Assembly (NCBI RefSeq): GCF_014650755.1
Contig: NZ_BMVO01000001.1
Span: 310,001-374,000 of the forward strand
Length of the DNA: 64,000 nucleotides
Direction: 5' to 3'
DNA from: Streptomyces chryseus
GTDB taxonomy: Bacteria; Actinomycetota; Actinomycetes; Streptomycetales; Streptomycetaceae
Shown: positions 35,179 through 44,348 of the stretch, piece by piece
Position numbering within the stretch: position 1 is the stretch's first letter
Layout of the letters: each line of letters opens with the position of its first letter
Notes under the pieces: model-generated
The model's input: only the letters and a program-made list of their open reading frames with translations
Databases searched by the model: none
Told to the model about the DNA's origin: nothing
Position numbers and translations under genes: made by a program

Positions 35179-36831
35179 GTGACCAGTCGATTCATTTCCT
35201 CTCCCAGCCGCCGCACGGTCGTCAAAGCCGCTGCCGCCACCGCTGTTTCCGTCCCCGTCGTCGCCGGTACGGGTACGAGTGCCGCCGCGGCCACCGCCGC
35301 GCAGGCTCCCGCCTTCCTCCACGGAGTCGCCTCCGGCGACCCGCTGCCCGACGGCGTCCTGCTGTGGACCCGGATAACCCCGACCCCCGACGCCGTGCCC
35401 GGCTCCGGCAAGGGACCCGACACCCCGGTGGGCTGGGAGGTCGCCGCGGACAAGGGGTTCTCGCAGATCGTCGCGCGCGGCACCACGACCGCGAGCGCCG
35501 CCACCGACCACACCGTCAAGGCCGACGTGCGCGGCCTCGCCCCGGCGACCACCTACTACTTCCGCTTCACCGCGGGCGACGCGGTGTCCCCCGCCGGGCG
35601 CGCCCGCACCGCTCCCGCCGCCGACGCCGCCACGCCCGGAGTGCGCTTCGGCGTCGTCTCCTGCGCCAACTGGGAGTCGGGCTACTTCTCGGCGTACCGG
35701 CACCTCGCCGCCCGCACCGACCTGGACGCGGTCCTGCACCTCGGCGACTATCTCTACGAGTACGCGACCGGCGGCTACCCCACCGCCCCGTACGTCGTAC
35801 GGCAGCACGAGCCGGCGCACGAGATCCTCACGCTCGCCGACTACCGCACCCGCCACGGCACGTACAAGACCGACGCCGACCTCCAGGCGCTGCACGCCAC
35901 GCACCCGGTCATCGCCATCTGGGACGACCACGAGATCGCGAACGACGCCTGGTCCGGCGGCGCCGAGAACCACACGCCGGGCGCGGAGGGCGCGTGGGCC
36001 GCGCGCGTGGCCGCCGCGAAGCAGGCGTACTTCGAGTGGATGCCGGTCCGCGCCTCGACCGAGGGCACGGTCTACCGCCGGCTCCGCTTCGGCAAGCTGG
36101 CCGATCTGCACCTGCTCGACCTGAGATCCTTCCGCTCCGAGCAGGCGAAGGCCGGCAGCGGCTCGGTGGACGACCCGGAGCGCACGCTCACCGGCCGCGC
36201 CCAGCTGGACTGGCTCAAGTCGGGTCTCGCGTCCTCCGACGCCGCCTGGAAGCTGGTCGGTACGTCGGTGATGATCTCGCCGGTGGCCTTCGGGTCCGTA
36301 CCGGCCCATCTCCTTGAGCCGCTGGCCGAGTTGATGGGGCTGCCGAAGGAGGGTCTCGCCGTCAACGTGGACCAGTGGGACGGCTACACCGACGACCGCA
36401 AGGAACTGATCAGCCACCTGAGGGACCGGGCGGTCAGGAACACGGTCTTCCTGACCGGCGACATCCACATGGCGTGGGCCAACGACGTACCCGTCAAGGC
36501 CGCGACGTACCCGCTGTCGGCGTCGGCGGCGACCGAGTTCGTCGTCACGTCGGTGTCCTCGGACAACCTGGACGACCTCCTGCACGTCGCGCCCCAGACC
36601 GTCTCGCTGGTCGCCTCGACGGCGATCAAGGCCGCCAACCGCCATGTGAAGTGGCTGGACATGGACTCCCACGGCTACGGCGTCCTCGACGTCACGAGCG
36701 AGCGCTCGCAGATGGACTACTACGTCGTCTCCGACAAGAGCCGGCAGGACGCGACCACGCGGTGGACGCGCTCGTACCGCACGCTGAGCGGAACGCAGAA
36801 GGTCGAGCGGGTGAACCAGCCGGTGCGCTGA
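35179..36831 (+). CDS. phoD: PhoD-family alkaline phosphatase, Tat-exported
   Basis: A secreted metal-dependent phosphatase/phosphodiesterase of 550 residues. The N-terminus has a twin-arginine signal (SRRTVVK at 10-16) and an Ala/Val-rich stretch. The mature enzyme begins with the PhoD N-terminal domain ([19 protein letters not shown]) and then the catalytic domain with [22 protein letters not shown] and [11 protein letters not shown], which supply the Fe/Ca ligands. It is the only gene between two strong hairpins. Expression in response to phosphate would be usual for this family, but I could not identify clear PHO boxes. Confidence 0.93.
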   Translation: MTSRFISSPSRRTVVKAAAATAVSVPVVAGTGTSAAAATAAQAPAFLHGVASGDPLPDGVLLWTRITPTPDAVPGSGKGPDTPVGWEVAADKGFSQIVARGTTTASAATDHTVKADVRGLAPATTYYFRFTAGDAVSPAGRARTAPAADAATPGVRFGVVSCANWESGYFSAYRHLAARTDLDAVLHLGDYLYEYATGGYPTAPYVVRQHEPAHEILTLADYRTRHGTYKTDADLQALHATHPVIAIWDDHEIANDAWSGGAENHTPGAEGAWAARVAAAKQAYFEWMPVRASTEGTVYRRLRFGKLADLHLLDLRSFRSEQAKAGSGSVDDPERTLTGRAQLDWLKSGLASSDAAWKLVGTSVMISPVAFGSVPAHLLEPLAELMGLPKEGLAVNVDQWDGYTDDRKELISHLRDRAVRNTVFLTGDIHMAWANDVPVKAATYPLSASAATEFVVTSVSSDNLDDLLHVAPQTVSLVASTAIKAANRHVKWLDMDSHGYGVLDVTSERSQMDYYVVSDKSRQDATTRWTRSYRTLSGTQKVERVNQPVR

Positions 36832-36879
36832 CCGTCGATTTTCAGCCATCACGCGGCCTGTTACGGGCAGATCACGCCA

Positions 36880-36932
36880 GGAGGCGGGTGGTGTTAATTC
36901 GCCATCCGAATGCGGACACACCACCCGCCTCC
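36880..36932 (+). terminator. Terminator after phoD
   Basis: A perfect 15-bp stem (GGAGGCGGGTGGTGT with its complement) and a 23-nt loop that includes TTAATTCG, 48 nt past the phoD stop. Confidence 0.65.
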
Positions 36933-37115
36933 GCACCCCCTGCCCTTACCTCCCGATCTCAAAGTCTGGACCAGGCCGAAAGTTTTCGTCCCGATGCCCT
37001 AATTGATCGTTGAATTGATTGGGCTTGATCGCTTCTCTTCAAGATCTGACATGGACACATAACCTCCGGGCAGCGGCGAGGAACCCACCCTCGCCCACCC
37101 CCGCGAGGAGTCAAC
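36933..37115 (+). promoter_or_regulatory. AT-richer promoter region of the secreted metalloprotease gene
   Basis: Between the phoD terminator and the protease start the base composition drops sharply in GC (about 36955-37065), with repeated TTGAT words (AATTGATCGTTGAATTGATT at 37001-37020) and AGTCTGGACCA at 36963-36973. This must contain the protease promoter; I cannot choose between several weak -35/-10 pairs. GAGGAG stands about 8 nt before the GTG start. Confidence 0.4.
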
Positions 37116-38111
37116 GTGCGTGCTCTTGCTCGTATATCCCCCCTTCTGCGCAAGCGTTTCATCGGCACGGCGGTCATGGCCGGAACCCTGGCCCTGTCCA
37201 CCCTGTCCGCCCCCGCCGGCGTCGCCGTCGCCAAGGCGCCCGCCGACCAGTGCGTCGAGGAGACCGGTGTGAGCGCCGCCCGCGAGGCGCGGCCCTCCGG
37301 CGACCAGCACGCCCACGAGCCCAACGAGGTGACCGCCGCCAAGGCCAAGGCCATGGACGCGGACCTGCGCAAGAGACTCGACAAGCTGCGCACCTCGGGC
37401 GGCGCGACCGCCAGGGGCTTCTCCGCCACCGCGGTCACGACCATCCCGGTGTACTTCCACGTCGTGCACAGCGGCAGTACCGGCAAGCTCACGGCGACCG
37501 ACATCAACAACCAGATGGCGGTCCTCAACTCGGCCTTCGGCGGCCAGGGCACGGGGAACGTCAACTCCAACTTCCAGTTCACGCTGGCCGGTACGGACTA
37601 CACGGACAACGCCTCCTGGTACAACCTGGCGTCCGGTTCGACCGCCGAGAAGCAGATGAAGTCGACCCTGCGCAAGGGCGGCCCCGGCGCGCTGAACTTC
37701 TACACCGCCAACCTCAGCGACGGCCTGCTCGGCTGGGCGACCTTCCCGAGCTCGTACAACTCCAGCCCGAGCATGGACGGCGTCGTCGTCCTCGACACGT
37801 CGCTCCCGGGCGGCAGCTCCGCCAACTACAACGAGGGCGACACGGCCACCCACGAAGTCGGCCACTGGATGGGGCTGTACCACACCTTCCAGGGCGGCTG
37901 CAACGGCAACGGCGACTACGTCACCGACACCCCGGCCGAGAAGAGCGCCGCGTACCAGTGCCCGACCGGCCGTGACTCCTGCGCCAGCAAGACCGGCGTC
38001 GACCCGGTCCACAACTTCATGGACTACACGTACGACAACTGCATGTACCAGTTCACCGCCGGTCAGGTCACGCGGATGACTGACAGCTGGACCGCGTACC
38101 GCGCCGGCTGA
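37116..38111 (+). CDS. Secreted zinc metalloprotease, M43 family-like
   Basis: A 331-residue secreted protease. A Sec signal peptide covers about residues 1-39 (basic start, hydrophobic core, AVAKA), followed by a short propeptide-like region to about 105. The catalytic domain has the zinc site [11 protein letters not shown] (H246, E247, H250, H256), the extended HExxHxxGxxH form of metzincins, and a Met-turn at [11 protein letters not shown] (M302). Cysteine pairs at C262/C282 and C289/C309 fit the disulfides of cytophagalysin/pappalysin-type enzymes. GTG start with GAGGAG. Likely degrades external protein during mycelial growth. Confidence 0.9.
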   Translation: MRALARISPLLRKRFIGTAVMAGTLALSTLSAPAGVAVAKAPADQCVEETGVSAAREARPSGDQHAHEPNEVTAAKAKAMDADLRKRLDKLRTSGGATARGFSATAVTTIPVYFHVVHSGSTGKLTATDINNQMAVLNSAFGGQGTGNVNSNFQFTLAGTDYTDNASWYNLASGSTAEKQMKSTLRKGGPGALNFYTANLSDGLLGWATFPSSYNSSPSMDGVVVLDTSLPGGSSANYNEGDTATHEVGHWMGLYHTFQGGCNGNGDYVTDTPAEKSAAYQCPTGRDSCASKTGVDPVHNFMDYTYDNCMYQFTAGQVTRMTDSWTAYRAG

Positions 38112-38135
38112 CCCACGGTCCTCTACCCTGACGCC

Positions 38136-39743
38136 ATGAGCGGGCCGGGGGACATCGGGGACATCGTCGACGGGCGTTTCGAGCTGCTGGAACGGCTCGG
38201 CAGCGGGGGCATGGGCACGGTGTGGCGCGCCCGTGACACCACTCTCCACCGCGAGGTCGCCCTGAAGGAAGTCCGGTCCTTCGGCCCGGAGCCGGCCGGT
38301 GGCGCCGAGGCCTCGCGCGTCCTGCGGGAGCGGGTCCTGCGCGAGGCCCGAGCGCTGGCCAGGATCAACCACCCCCACGTGGTGACGATCCATCACATCG
38401 TCGACGAGGAGCCGCACCCCTGGCTCGTGATGGAACTCCTGCCGGGCCGTACCCTCCAGCACCGCCTGGAGGAGGGCCCCCTGCCGCCCCGGGAGGCGGC
38501 GCGCACGGGCCGCGAGATCCTCGCCGCGCTGCGCGCCGCCCACGCCGCCGGGATCCACCACCGGGACGTGAAGCCCGCCAACGTCCTGCTGCGGGCCGAC
38601 GGCCGGGCGGTCCTCACCGACTTCGGCATCGCCGCCGTCCAGGGGTCCGCGTCCCTGACCATGACCGGCGAGGTCATCGGGTCCCCCGAGTACATGGCGC
38701 CCGAGCGCGTCCGGGGCTCCGCCGACCTCCCGGCGTCCGACCTCTGGTCGCTGGGCATGACGCTGTACGTCTGCGTGGAGGGCGTGAGCCCGATGCGCCG
38801 CGGCAGCACGCTGGCCACCCTGGCCGCCGTGCTGGACGATCCCGTTCCGCCGGCCCGGCAGGCCGGGCCGCTCGGTCCGGTACTGGCGGAGCTGCTGGTA
38901 CGGGACCCGGCCGCGCGCCCGGACGCCGAGCGGCTCGACGCGCTGCTGGCCGCCGCCGAGGCCGGCCACTTCCCGGCCCCGCCGCCCGCGCCCGTACCGC
39001 CGTCGCCGACCCGGACCGACACCCCGAGGCCCGCGCCGCCCGTGCCCGGGGCGCCGCACACCCCGCCCGCGCCCCACTCACTGCCGACCGTCGGCCCCGG
39101 GAACGGCTCCGGCGACGGCTCCGCGACGGTGACTTCGCCGCCGCGCCGCGGCCGGGCTCCGCTGGCCGCCGCCGCCGCGGTGGTCGTGCTGGCGCTGCTG
39201 GGCGTCGCGGCGTACACCGTGCTGAAGCCGGAAGCGGAACCGGCGGGCCGAGCGGGAGGCAACGGCGGCACCAGCGCCACCGCGGTCACCACGGGCGCGA
39301 CCCGGGCCACGGCGACCTCGCCGTCCCCTTCCGCCCCGCCGACCGCTTCCGCCTCCCCCTCGCCGTCGACCCCGCCGGCCACGACCTCCACGCCGCCCGA
39401 GCGGCCCCCGGTCGCCGACAGCTGGGTCGCGCAGCTCCACTCCGAGCCGCTGACCACCGGCCGGGCCGCCCTCGAACGCCGCCTCGCCACCGTCCGGCAG
39501 CAGGTGCCGCAGGCCCAGGTGCTGCGGAGCGACGACTTCCCCTCGCTCCGGCCCGGGTACTGGGTGATCTACGCCGCCGGGCCCTTCGCCGACGGCCGCG
39601 CCGCGCTGTCCTTCTGCGCCGCGCGCGGCCGTACGACGCCCGACCAGTGCCTCGGCCGCTGGATCAGCGACAGCGCGGCGGACCGGACCTACCTGTGCCG
39701 TCCGCCGGTGAGCGCCCCGACGGGACGCTGCGCGCGCCTGTAG
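38136..39743 (+). CDS. Membrane Ser/Thr protein kinase (PknB type)
   Basis: A 535-residue eukaryotic-type kinase. The intracellular kinase domain (about 12-275) has the glycine loop LGSGGMGTVW, Lys44 in VALKEV, the catalytic loop HHRDVKPANVLL (D144), TDFGIA (D162) and SPEYMAPER. A Pro-rich linker leads to one membrane helix near 345-367, then a Thr/Ser/Pro-rich stalk and an external domain with two conserved-looking cysteines (FCAARGRTTPDQC) that resembles a small ligand- or peptidoglycan-binding module. No PASTA repeats. It begins 24 nt after the protease gene, so they could be cotranscribed. It converges on the hydrolase gene with only 10 nt between. Confidence 0.9.
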   Translation: MSGPGDIGDIVDGRFELLERLGSGGMGTVWRARDTTLHREVALKEVRSFGPEPAGGAEASRVLRERVLREARALARINHPHVVTIHHIVDEEPHPWLVMELLPGRTLQHRLEEGPLPPREAARTGREILAALRAAHAAGIHHRDVKPANVLLRADGRAVLTDFGIAAVQGSASLTMTGEVIGSPEYMAPERVRGSADLPASDLWSLGMTLYVCVEGVSPMRRGSTLATLAAVLDDPVPPARQAGPLGPVLAELLVRDPAARPDAERLDALLAAAEAGHFPAPPPAPVPPSPTRTDTPRPAPPVPGAPHTPPAPHSLPTVGPGNGSGDGSATVTSPPRRGRAPLAAAAAVVVLALLGVAAYTVLKPEAEPAGRAGGNGGTSATAVTTGATRATATSPSPSAPPTASASPSPSTPPATTSTPPERPPVADSWVAQLHSEPLTTGRAALERRLATVRQQVPQAQVLRSDDFPSLRPGYWVIYAAGPFADGRAALSFCAARGRTTPDQCLGRWISDSAADRTYLCRPPVSAPTGRCARL

Positions 39744-39753
39744 GCGCCGGGGA

Positions 39754-40323
39754 CTAGAGCGTCGCCAGGAACCCGGCCGCGACCTTCCAGGTCTGCGCGG
39801 CGGCGTCGGCGTCGTAGTCCGGCAGGTCCGGGTCGGTGTAGAGGTGACCGGCTCCCGGATAGCGATAGATCTCCACATCGGCGCCGATCCGCCGCATCCG
39901 CAGGTACCAGGCGTTCAGCCAGTCGTCGGACTCGAAGGGATCCGGTTCCGCGACGTGCAGCTGCACGGGCAGCTCCTGCACCGCGGCGTCGTCCGCGATG
40001 TCCGAGGTCCCGTGCAGAAGCAGCAGGCCACGGGCCTTCTCGTCACCGAGCGCCAGGTTCTGCGCGACGGACCCGCCGAAGGAGAAACCGGCGTACACGA
40101 GACCGTTCTCGGAGTGCGGGGCGGCGGCGAGGACGGCGCGGCGCAGGAGTTCGTCCCGGCCGATGCCGTCCTTGATCGCCATGCCCTCCTCCACGGTTTC
40201 GGCAGTTTGCCCCTCGAAGAGGTCGGGCACGTGCACCTGGTGCCCGGCGGCACGCAGCCGCTCTGCTGCGGCGTGCACCGCCGGGCGCAGACCGTAGACG
40301 GAGTGGAAAAGCATGATGTCCAT
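39754..40323 (-). CDS. Dienelactone hydrolase family protein with serine nucleophile
   Basis: A 189-residue alpha/beta hydrolase of the dienelactone hydrolase family. The nucleophile elbow reads GFSFGG (S81), where classical dienelactone hydrolases carry cysteine, and the catalytic histidine is in GAGHLYTD (H160); a nearby aspartate (about D128-D134) would complete the triad. A Ser version suggests general esterase rather than classical lactonase chemistry. The ATG overlaps neither neighbour; MscS is divergent with 30 nt between the two start codons, so they share a tiny regulatory region. Confidence 0.8.
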   Translation of the reverse strand: MDIMLFHSVYGLRPAVHAAAERLRAAGHQVHVPDLFEGQTAETVEEGMAIKDGIGRDELLRRAVLAAAPHSENGLVYAGFSFGGSVAQNLALGDEKARGLLLLHGTSDIADDAAVQELPVQLHVAEPDPFESDDWLNAWYLRMRRIGADVEIYRYPGAGHLYTDPDLPDYDADAAAQTWKVAAGFLATL

Positions 40324-40353
40324 CCCGCCATCCTCCCATTGAGCGTCGGAGTC

Positions 40354-41445
40354 ATGGAGAACGTACTGCGCCCGTTGATCGTCATCGGTGGCTCGGTCGT
40401 GCTCACGCTGGTCGTCGGCTGGGCCGCCGACCTTCTGCTGCGCCGGACCGATGCCCGCCACCACGAGACCCCGCTGTGGGGCCTGCTGCGCCGCTGCCGC
40501 GTGCCGCTCCAGGTCCTGATCCTCACCGCCGTCCTGAGAGGGGCGTACGAGAAGACCGCCCTGGCGATCGTCCAGAACCACCGGGCCGGCATAGGCCAGG
40601 TGCTCTCCCTGGTGCTGATCGGCGCCGGCGCCTGGCTGGTCATACGGATCGCCTCCGCCGTCGTGGAGTCGTCGTACGCCCGCTACGCGTCCTCGACGCG
40701 CGATCCGGCCCGGGTCCGGCGCGTCCGTACCCAGGTGACGCTGATCATGCGGATCGTCACCGCGGTCGTCGCGGTGGTGGCGGCGGGCGCGATGCTGATG
40801 ACCTTCCCCGGCATGAAGGCGGTCGGCACCTCGATGCTGGCCTCGGCCGGAATCATCGGCATCGTCGCCGGTGTCGCGGCCCAGTCGACCCTCGGCAACC
40901 TCTTCGCCGGCTTCCAGATCGCCTTCGGCGACATGGTGCGCATAGGAGACACGGTGGTCGTGGACGGCGAGTGGGGTGTGGTCGAGGAGGTCACGCTGAC
41001 GTTCCTGGCCGTACGGACCTGGGACGAGCGGCGGATCACCATGCCGGTGTCGTACTTCACCAGCAAGCCGTTCGAGAACTGGTCGCGCGGCGGCGCCCAG
41101 ATGACCGGCACCGTCTTCCTGCACCTCGACCACACCGCGCCGGTGGATCTGATGCGGGAGAAGCTCCAGGAGATCCTGGGCATGTGCAAGGCGTGGGACG
41201 GCCGCGACTGGAACCTGGCCGTCACCGACACGACGCCCAGCACCCTGGTCGTACGGGCGGTCGTCACCGCCAAGGACGCCGACGACGTGTGGACGGTCCG
41301 GTGCACGGTGCGCGAACAGCTGATCGCCTGGCTGACCGAGAAGCACCCGTACGCGCTGCCGCGCATCGCCACGGCCGCTGCGGAACTCCCCCCGAACGGC
41401 AAGCCGCCGGTGCCCGACGAGGAGCCGCGCACGGGGCGCGGTTAG
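40354..41445 (+). CDS. MscS-type mechanosensitive channel
   Basis: A 363-residue channel that opens under membrane tension to release solutes during osmotic downshock. Four or so helices precede the pore-lining helix with GSMLASAGIIGIVAGVAAQS, followed by LGNLFAGFQIAFGDMVRIGD, the beta domain VVVDGEWGVVEEVTLTF and the family landmark SKPFENWS. The cytosolic end is short and ends in a Pro-rich tail. A TTG five codons upstream is a possible alternative start; I prefer the ATG although its Shine-Dalgarno (GGAG) is very close. Confidence 0.9.
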   Translation: MENVLRPLIVIGGSVVLTLVVGWAADLLLRRTDARHHETPLWGLLRRCRVPLQVLILTAVLRGAYEKTALAIVQNHRAGIGQVLSLVLIGAGAWLVIRIASAVVESSYARYASSTRDPARVRRVRTQVTLIMRIVTAVVAVVAAGAMLMTFPGMKAVGTSMLASAGIIGIVAGVAAQSTLGNLFAGFQIAFGDMVRIGDTVVVDGEWGVVEEVTLTFLAVRTWDERRITMPVSYFTSKPFENWSRGGAQMTGTVFLHLDHTAPVDLMREKLQEILGMCKAWDGRDWNLAVTDTTPSTLVVRAVVTAKDADDVWTVRCTVREQLIAWLTEKHPYALPRIATAAAELPPNGKPPVPDEEPRTGRG

Positions 41446-41469
41446 GCCCGCCGCCCGAGGGGTGGACCG

Positions 41470-43056
41470 CTAGCGGAGGCTGCGCACGTCCAGGTGGTGC
41501 AGCACCCTGTCCACCACCTCGGGGTCGGCGCCCGGCTCGCTGCGCGCGGAGAGCACCTCGTGCCGCGCGGCCGACATCATCTCGCCCTGGATCCGGTGCA
41601 CCGACTTGACCCGCTCGGCGCGTTGCGCGAACGCCTCGCGCCGCTCGTCGTCCAAGACCTCCGGGCTGATCCTGGCCCCGATGTCCAGCGCGCCGCGCTG
41701 GAGCCGGTCCAGGACGTCGTCGGGCAGGTCCTCGACCTCCTGGATCTCCTTGAGCCTGCGCTTGGCCGCCTTCGCGGCCCGTACCGCCAGGTCGTGTTCG
41801 AGCTCGCGCTCCGCTCCCGTGTCCGCGCGTACGCCGAGGAGGCGCACCAGGCGCGGCAGAGTGAGCCCCTGGACGAGGAGGGTGGCCATGATGACGGAGA
41901 ACGCGATGAACACGATCTCGTCGCGTGCCGGGAACGGGGCGCCGTCCTGGGTCCTGAGCGGAATGGCGAGCGCCAGCGCGACCGACGCCACGCCCCGCAT
42001 CCCCGACCACCACATGACGACCGTCTCGCGCCAGCTGACGGGGATGTCCTCGTCGTAGTCGCGGAGCGTGTGCAGCCGCTTGGCCAGCCAGGTCGCGGGC
42101 AGCAGCCAGGCCAGCCGTACGCCCACGACCACCGCGACGACCGCCGCGCCCCAGCCGAGCATCTCGCCGAGGCGGCTCTCGGCCGTCCCGAAGACGTTGT
42201 GCAGCTCGAGTCCGATGAGGCCGAAGGCGATGCCGGTGACCAGGGTGTCGACGATCTGCCAGAAGGTGTTCCCGGCGAGGCGGCCGAGTACGTCGTCGGC
42301 GTCGACGGCGTGCTCCGCGAGGTACAGAGCGATGACGAGCACGGCGAGCACGCCGGAGCCCTTGAACTCCTCGGCCAGTACGTAGGCGACGAAGGGCGCC
42401 AGCAGCGTCAGGCTGATCTGCAGGGTCGCGTCCCCGAGGTAGCCCATCAGCCGTTCGGTGATCCAGCCGAGCCCGAACCCGACGGCCACGGCGACGAGGG
42501 CGGAGAGGACGAAGTCCCCGACCGCGTTCGGCCACGAGAACGTGCCGCTCACGGCCGCCGCGATCGCCACGTGGTAGAGCACGATGGCCGTGACGTCGTT
42601 GAACAGCCCCTCGCCCTCCAGGATCGACACGAGCCGCCGCGGCAGCCCCAGCGACCCGGCCACGGCGGTCGCCGCGACCGGGTCGGGCGGGGCGACGAGC
42701 GCGCCCAGCGCGATGGCCGCGGCGATCGGCAGCCCCGGGACGAGGGCGCCCGCCACCGCGGCCACCGCCGCCGTCGTCACGAAGACGAGCGCCACGGCGA
42801 GCAGCAGGATGGGCCTGATGTTCGCGGCGAACTGCCGCCAGGAGGTGCGCTGCACGGCGGCGTACAGCAGGGGCGGCAGGACCAGCGGCAGGATGTACTC
42901 GGGCGGGACCTCGACGTTCGGAACGAACGGCAGCAGCGCCAGGACGATCCCGGCGACCGTCATGAGCACGGGAGCCGGCAGCCCGAGACGCTCCCCCAGG
43001 GGCACCGTGACGACGGCCCCCAGCAGCAGCAGGAACAGCAGGGCCAACTGGTCCAC
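41470..43056 (-). CDS. Na+/H+ antiporter (CPA1 family)
   Basis: A 528-residue antiporter with about 12 membrane helices in the first 410 residues. The ion-binding region is visible as APPDPVAATAVAGSLGLP near 122-139 and EGEGLFNDVTAIVLY near 146-160, the ND motif of electroneutral CPA1 exchangers; WWSGMRGVASVALALAI is the usual late-helix arginine motif. The last 110 residues are a charged, helical cytosolic regulatory tail. GTG start. Downstream of it is the convergent MscS gene; both would respond to salt or osmotic stress. Confidence 0.9.
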   Translation of the reverse strand: MDQLALLFLLLLGAVVTVPLGERLGLPAPVLMTVAGIVLALLPFVPNVEVPPEYILPLVLPPLLYAAVQRTSWRQFAANIRPILLLAVALVFVTTAAVAAVAGALVPGLPIAAAIALGALVAPPDPVAATAVAGSLGLPRRLVSILEGEGLFNDVTAIVLYHVAIAAAVSGTFSWPNAVGDFVLSALVAVAVGFGLGWITERLMGYLGDATLQISLTLLAPFVAYVLAEEFKGSGVLAVLVIALYLAEHAVDADDVLGRLAGNTFWQIVDTLVTGIAFGLIGLELHNVFGTAESRLGEMLGWGAAVVAVVVGVRLAWLLPATWLAKRLHTLRDYDEDIPVSWRETVVMWWSGMRGVASVALALAIPLRTQDGAPFPARDEIVFIAFSVIMATLLVQGLTLPRLVRLLGVRADTGAERELEHDLAVRAAKAAKRRLKEIQEVEDLPDDVLDRLQRGALDIGARISPEVLDDERREAFAQRAERVKSVHRIQGEMMSAARHEVLSARSEPGADPEVVDRVLHHLDVRSLR

Positions 43057-43109
43057 GGCGCACCCTCCGGCGGTTGGGCATCTCGACGATCAAGACCCCC
43101 AGGGTGCCA

Positions 43110-44111
43110 CTACTCGCGGATCCGCTGGCGGATCCAGACTCCGGCTTCCTTCAGGACGCCGGTCCCCGCCCAGGTGTCGCCGTCGCAGGTGCCCGTCTTG
43201 AAGACGGCTCCCGAGCGGTGGTCGTCGGAGTAGTTCCAGTTGGTCCAGGAGATCTTCTTGCGCTTCATCAGGTCGAGGAAACGCTGGGACTGGGAGAAGT
43301 CGTTGGCCCCCTCGCCCGCGTAGTCCTGTGTGCCGAACTCGGTGACGAAGACGGGGAGCCGGTCGGAGGCGCGGTTGAGGGCGTCGAGGTACTCGCCCCG
43401 GTGCGAGGCGGCGTAGAAGTGGCAGGTGTACATGATGTTGGAGGCGTTCACGGGGTTGCGGACCACCTCCTGCTCGTTCGCGCCCTCCGAGACGCCGAAC
43501 GACGACCACGCGCGCGTGCCGACCAGGACCACGGCGTCCGGGTCCTGCGCCCTGATGACGGGGATGATCTTCTCGGCGTACGCCTTGATCTTCGACCAGC
43601 GCACGCCGGAGGGCTCGTTGGCTATCTCGTAGAGGACGCCGGGGTGGTCCTTGTACTTCTTCGCCATGGCCGTGAAGAAGGTCTTGGCGCGCGCGAGGTT
43701 GAAGTCGGGGTCGCCCGGGTCGAGCATGTGCCAGTCGATCACGGCGTACATGCCGCGCCGGTGGGCCCCGTCGACGAACTTCTGGGCGAGAGCGGTGAAG
43801 CGCTGCGGGTCGGTCTCGTAACCGCCCTCCTGGACGTACGTCGAGACGCGCAGGACGTCGGCGCGCCAGTCGCGGGCGAGGGCGTCCAGCGATCCGTCGG
43901 TGACGCACCGGGCGTACCACTGGGTGCCGTGGGTGCTCATGCCGCGCAGCTGGACGGCCCGGCCCTGGTCGTCGCAGAGCTGAAGGCCGCAGACCGTGAG
44001 CTGTCCGTTGGCGGAGACGGGGGTGGGGGCGGGGGCCTCGGCGGCGCCGACCGGGGTCTGGAGCGCCATGACGACGCCGAGCGCGGAGGCGAAGAGCAGG
44101 GGTTTGCGCAT
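43110..44111 (-). CDS. Secreted GH5 glycoside hydrolase (endoglucanase-like)
   Basis: A 333-residue secreted glycosidase. A Sec signal peptide covers residues 1-24 (MRKPLLFASALG... to GAA). The GH5 barrel shows VQLRGMSTHG, DVLRVSTY, VIDWHMLDPGDP, the acid/base glutamate in YEIANEPSG (E166) and the nucleophile in VTEFGTQ (E258). No carbohydrate-binding module is attached. It likely cuts beta-1,4-glucan or a related plant polymer. AAGGGA precedes the ATG by about 10 nt. It has its own strong promoter with a palindrome, so it is probably controlled by substrate supply. Confidence 0.9.
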   Translation of the reverse strand: MRKPLLFASALGVVMALQTPVGAAEAPAPTPVSANGQLTVCGLQLCDDQGRAVQLRGMSTHGTQWYARCVTDGSLDALARDWRADVLRVSTYVQEGGYETDPQRFTALAQKFVDGAHRRGMYAVIDWHMLDPGDPDFNLARAKTFFTAMAKKYKDHPGVLYEIANEPSGVRWSKIKAYAEKIIPVIRAQDPDAVVLVGTRAWSSFGVSEGANEQEVVRNPVNASNIMYTCHFYAASHRGEYLDALNRASDRLPVFVTEFGTQDYAGEGANDFSQSQRFLDLMKRKKISWTNWNYSDDHRSGAVFKTGTCDGDTWAGTGVLKEAGVWIRQRIRE

Positions 44112-44160
44112 GGGTTGTGCTCCCTTCGGTGTGGGGGTTCCGGTACGGGAGTTCGCGTGA

Positions 44161-44189
44161 AAGTTAGGATTGTTTACAGTTGCCGTCAA
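44161..44189 (-). promoter_or_regulatory. Promoter of the GH5 gene (-35 and -10)
   Basis: On the minus strand TTGACG (44189-44184) and TAACTT (44166-44161) are separated by exactly 17 nt, one of the best sigma-70-type (HrdB-like) promoters in the window. Transcription would start near 44154, giving a leader of about 43 nt. Confidence 0.75.
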
Positions 44190-44197
44190 GAGTGTTG

Positions 44198-44208
44198 GGA
44201 AACTTTCC
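44198..44208. promoter_or_regulatory. Palindromic operator candidate upstream of the GH5 -35 box
   Basis: GGAAACTTTCC is a perfect 11-bp palindrome ending about 9 bp upstream of the -35 hexamer. A related word, GTGAAAGTTAGG, overlaps the -10 box. Palindromes of the GAAA-n-TTTC type recur before Streptomyces glycosidase genes as far as I know. It is not the CebR site (TGGGAGCGCTCCCA). Confidence 0.5.
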
Positions 44209-44232
44209 TAATGGTTGCCGGGGCAGCGAAAA

Positions 44233-44259
44233 GGGGCCACAGCGGTGTGCTGTGGCCCC
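44233..44259 (-). terminator. Terminator of the lspA-rluD transcript
   Basis: A perfect 10-bp stem (GGGGCCACAG with CTGTGGCCCC) and a 7-nt loop; on the minus strand it is followed by TTTTCGC, a U-containing tail. Located 90-116 nt past the rluD stop. Confidence 0.75.
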
Positions 44260-44348
44260 ATGTGCCGCTCTGAGCTGCGCCTACAGGGCGCGCCGCATCG
44301 CCTGTGAGGGGGTGCCCGTCGGCTCGGCGGCGCTTATGGAACGGGCGC

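Noticed and set aside
44112..44232. CebR operator (TGGGAGCGCTCCCA) before the GH5 gene
   Set aside because: The motif is absent; only the different palindrome GGAAACTTTCC is present.
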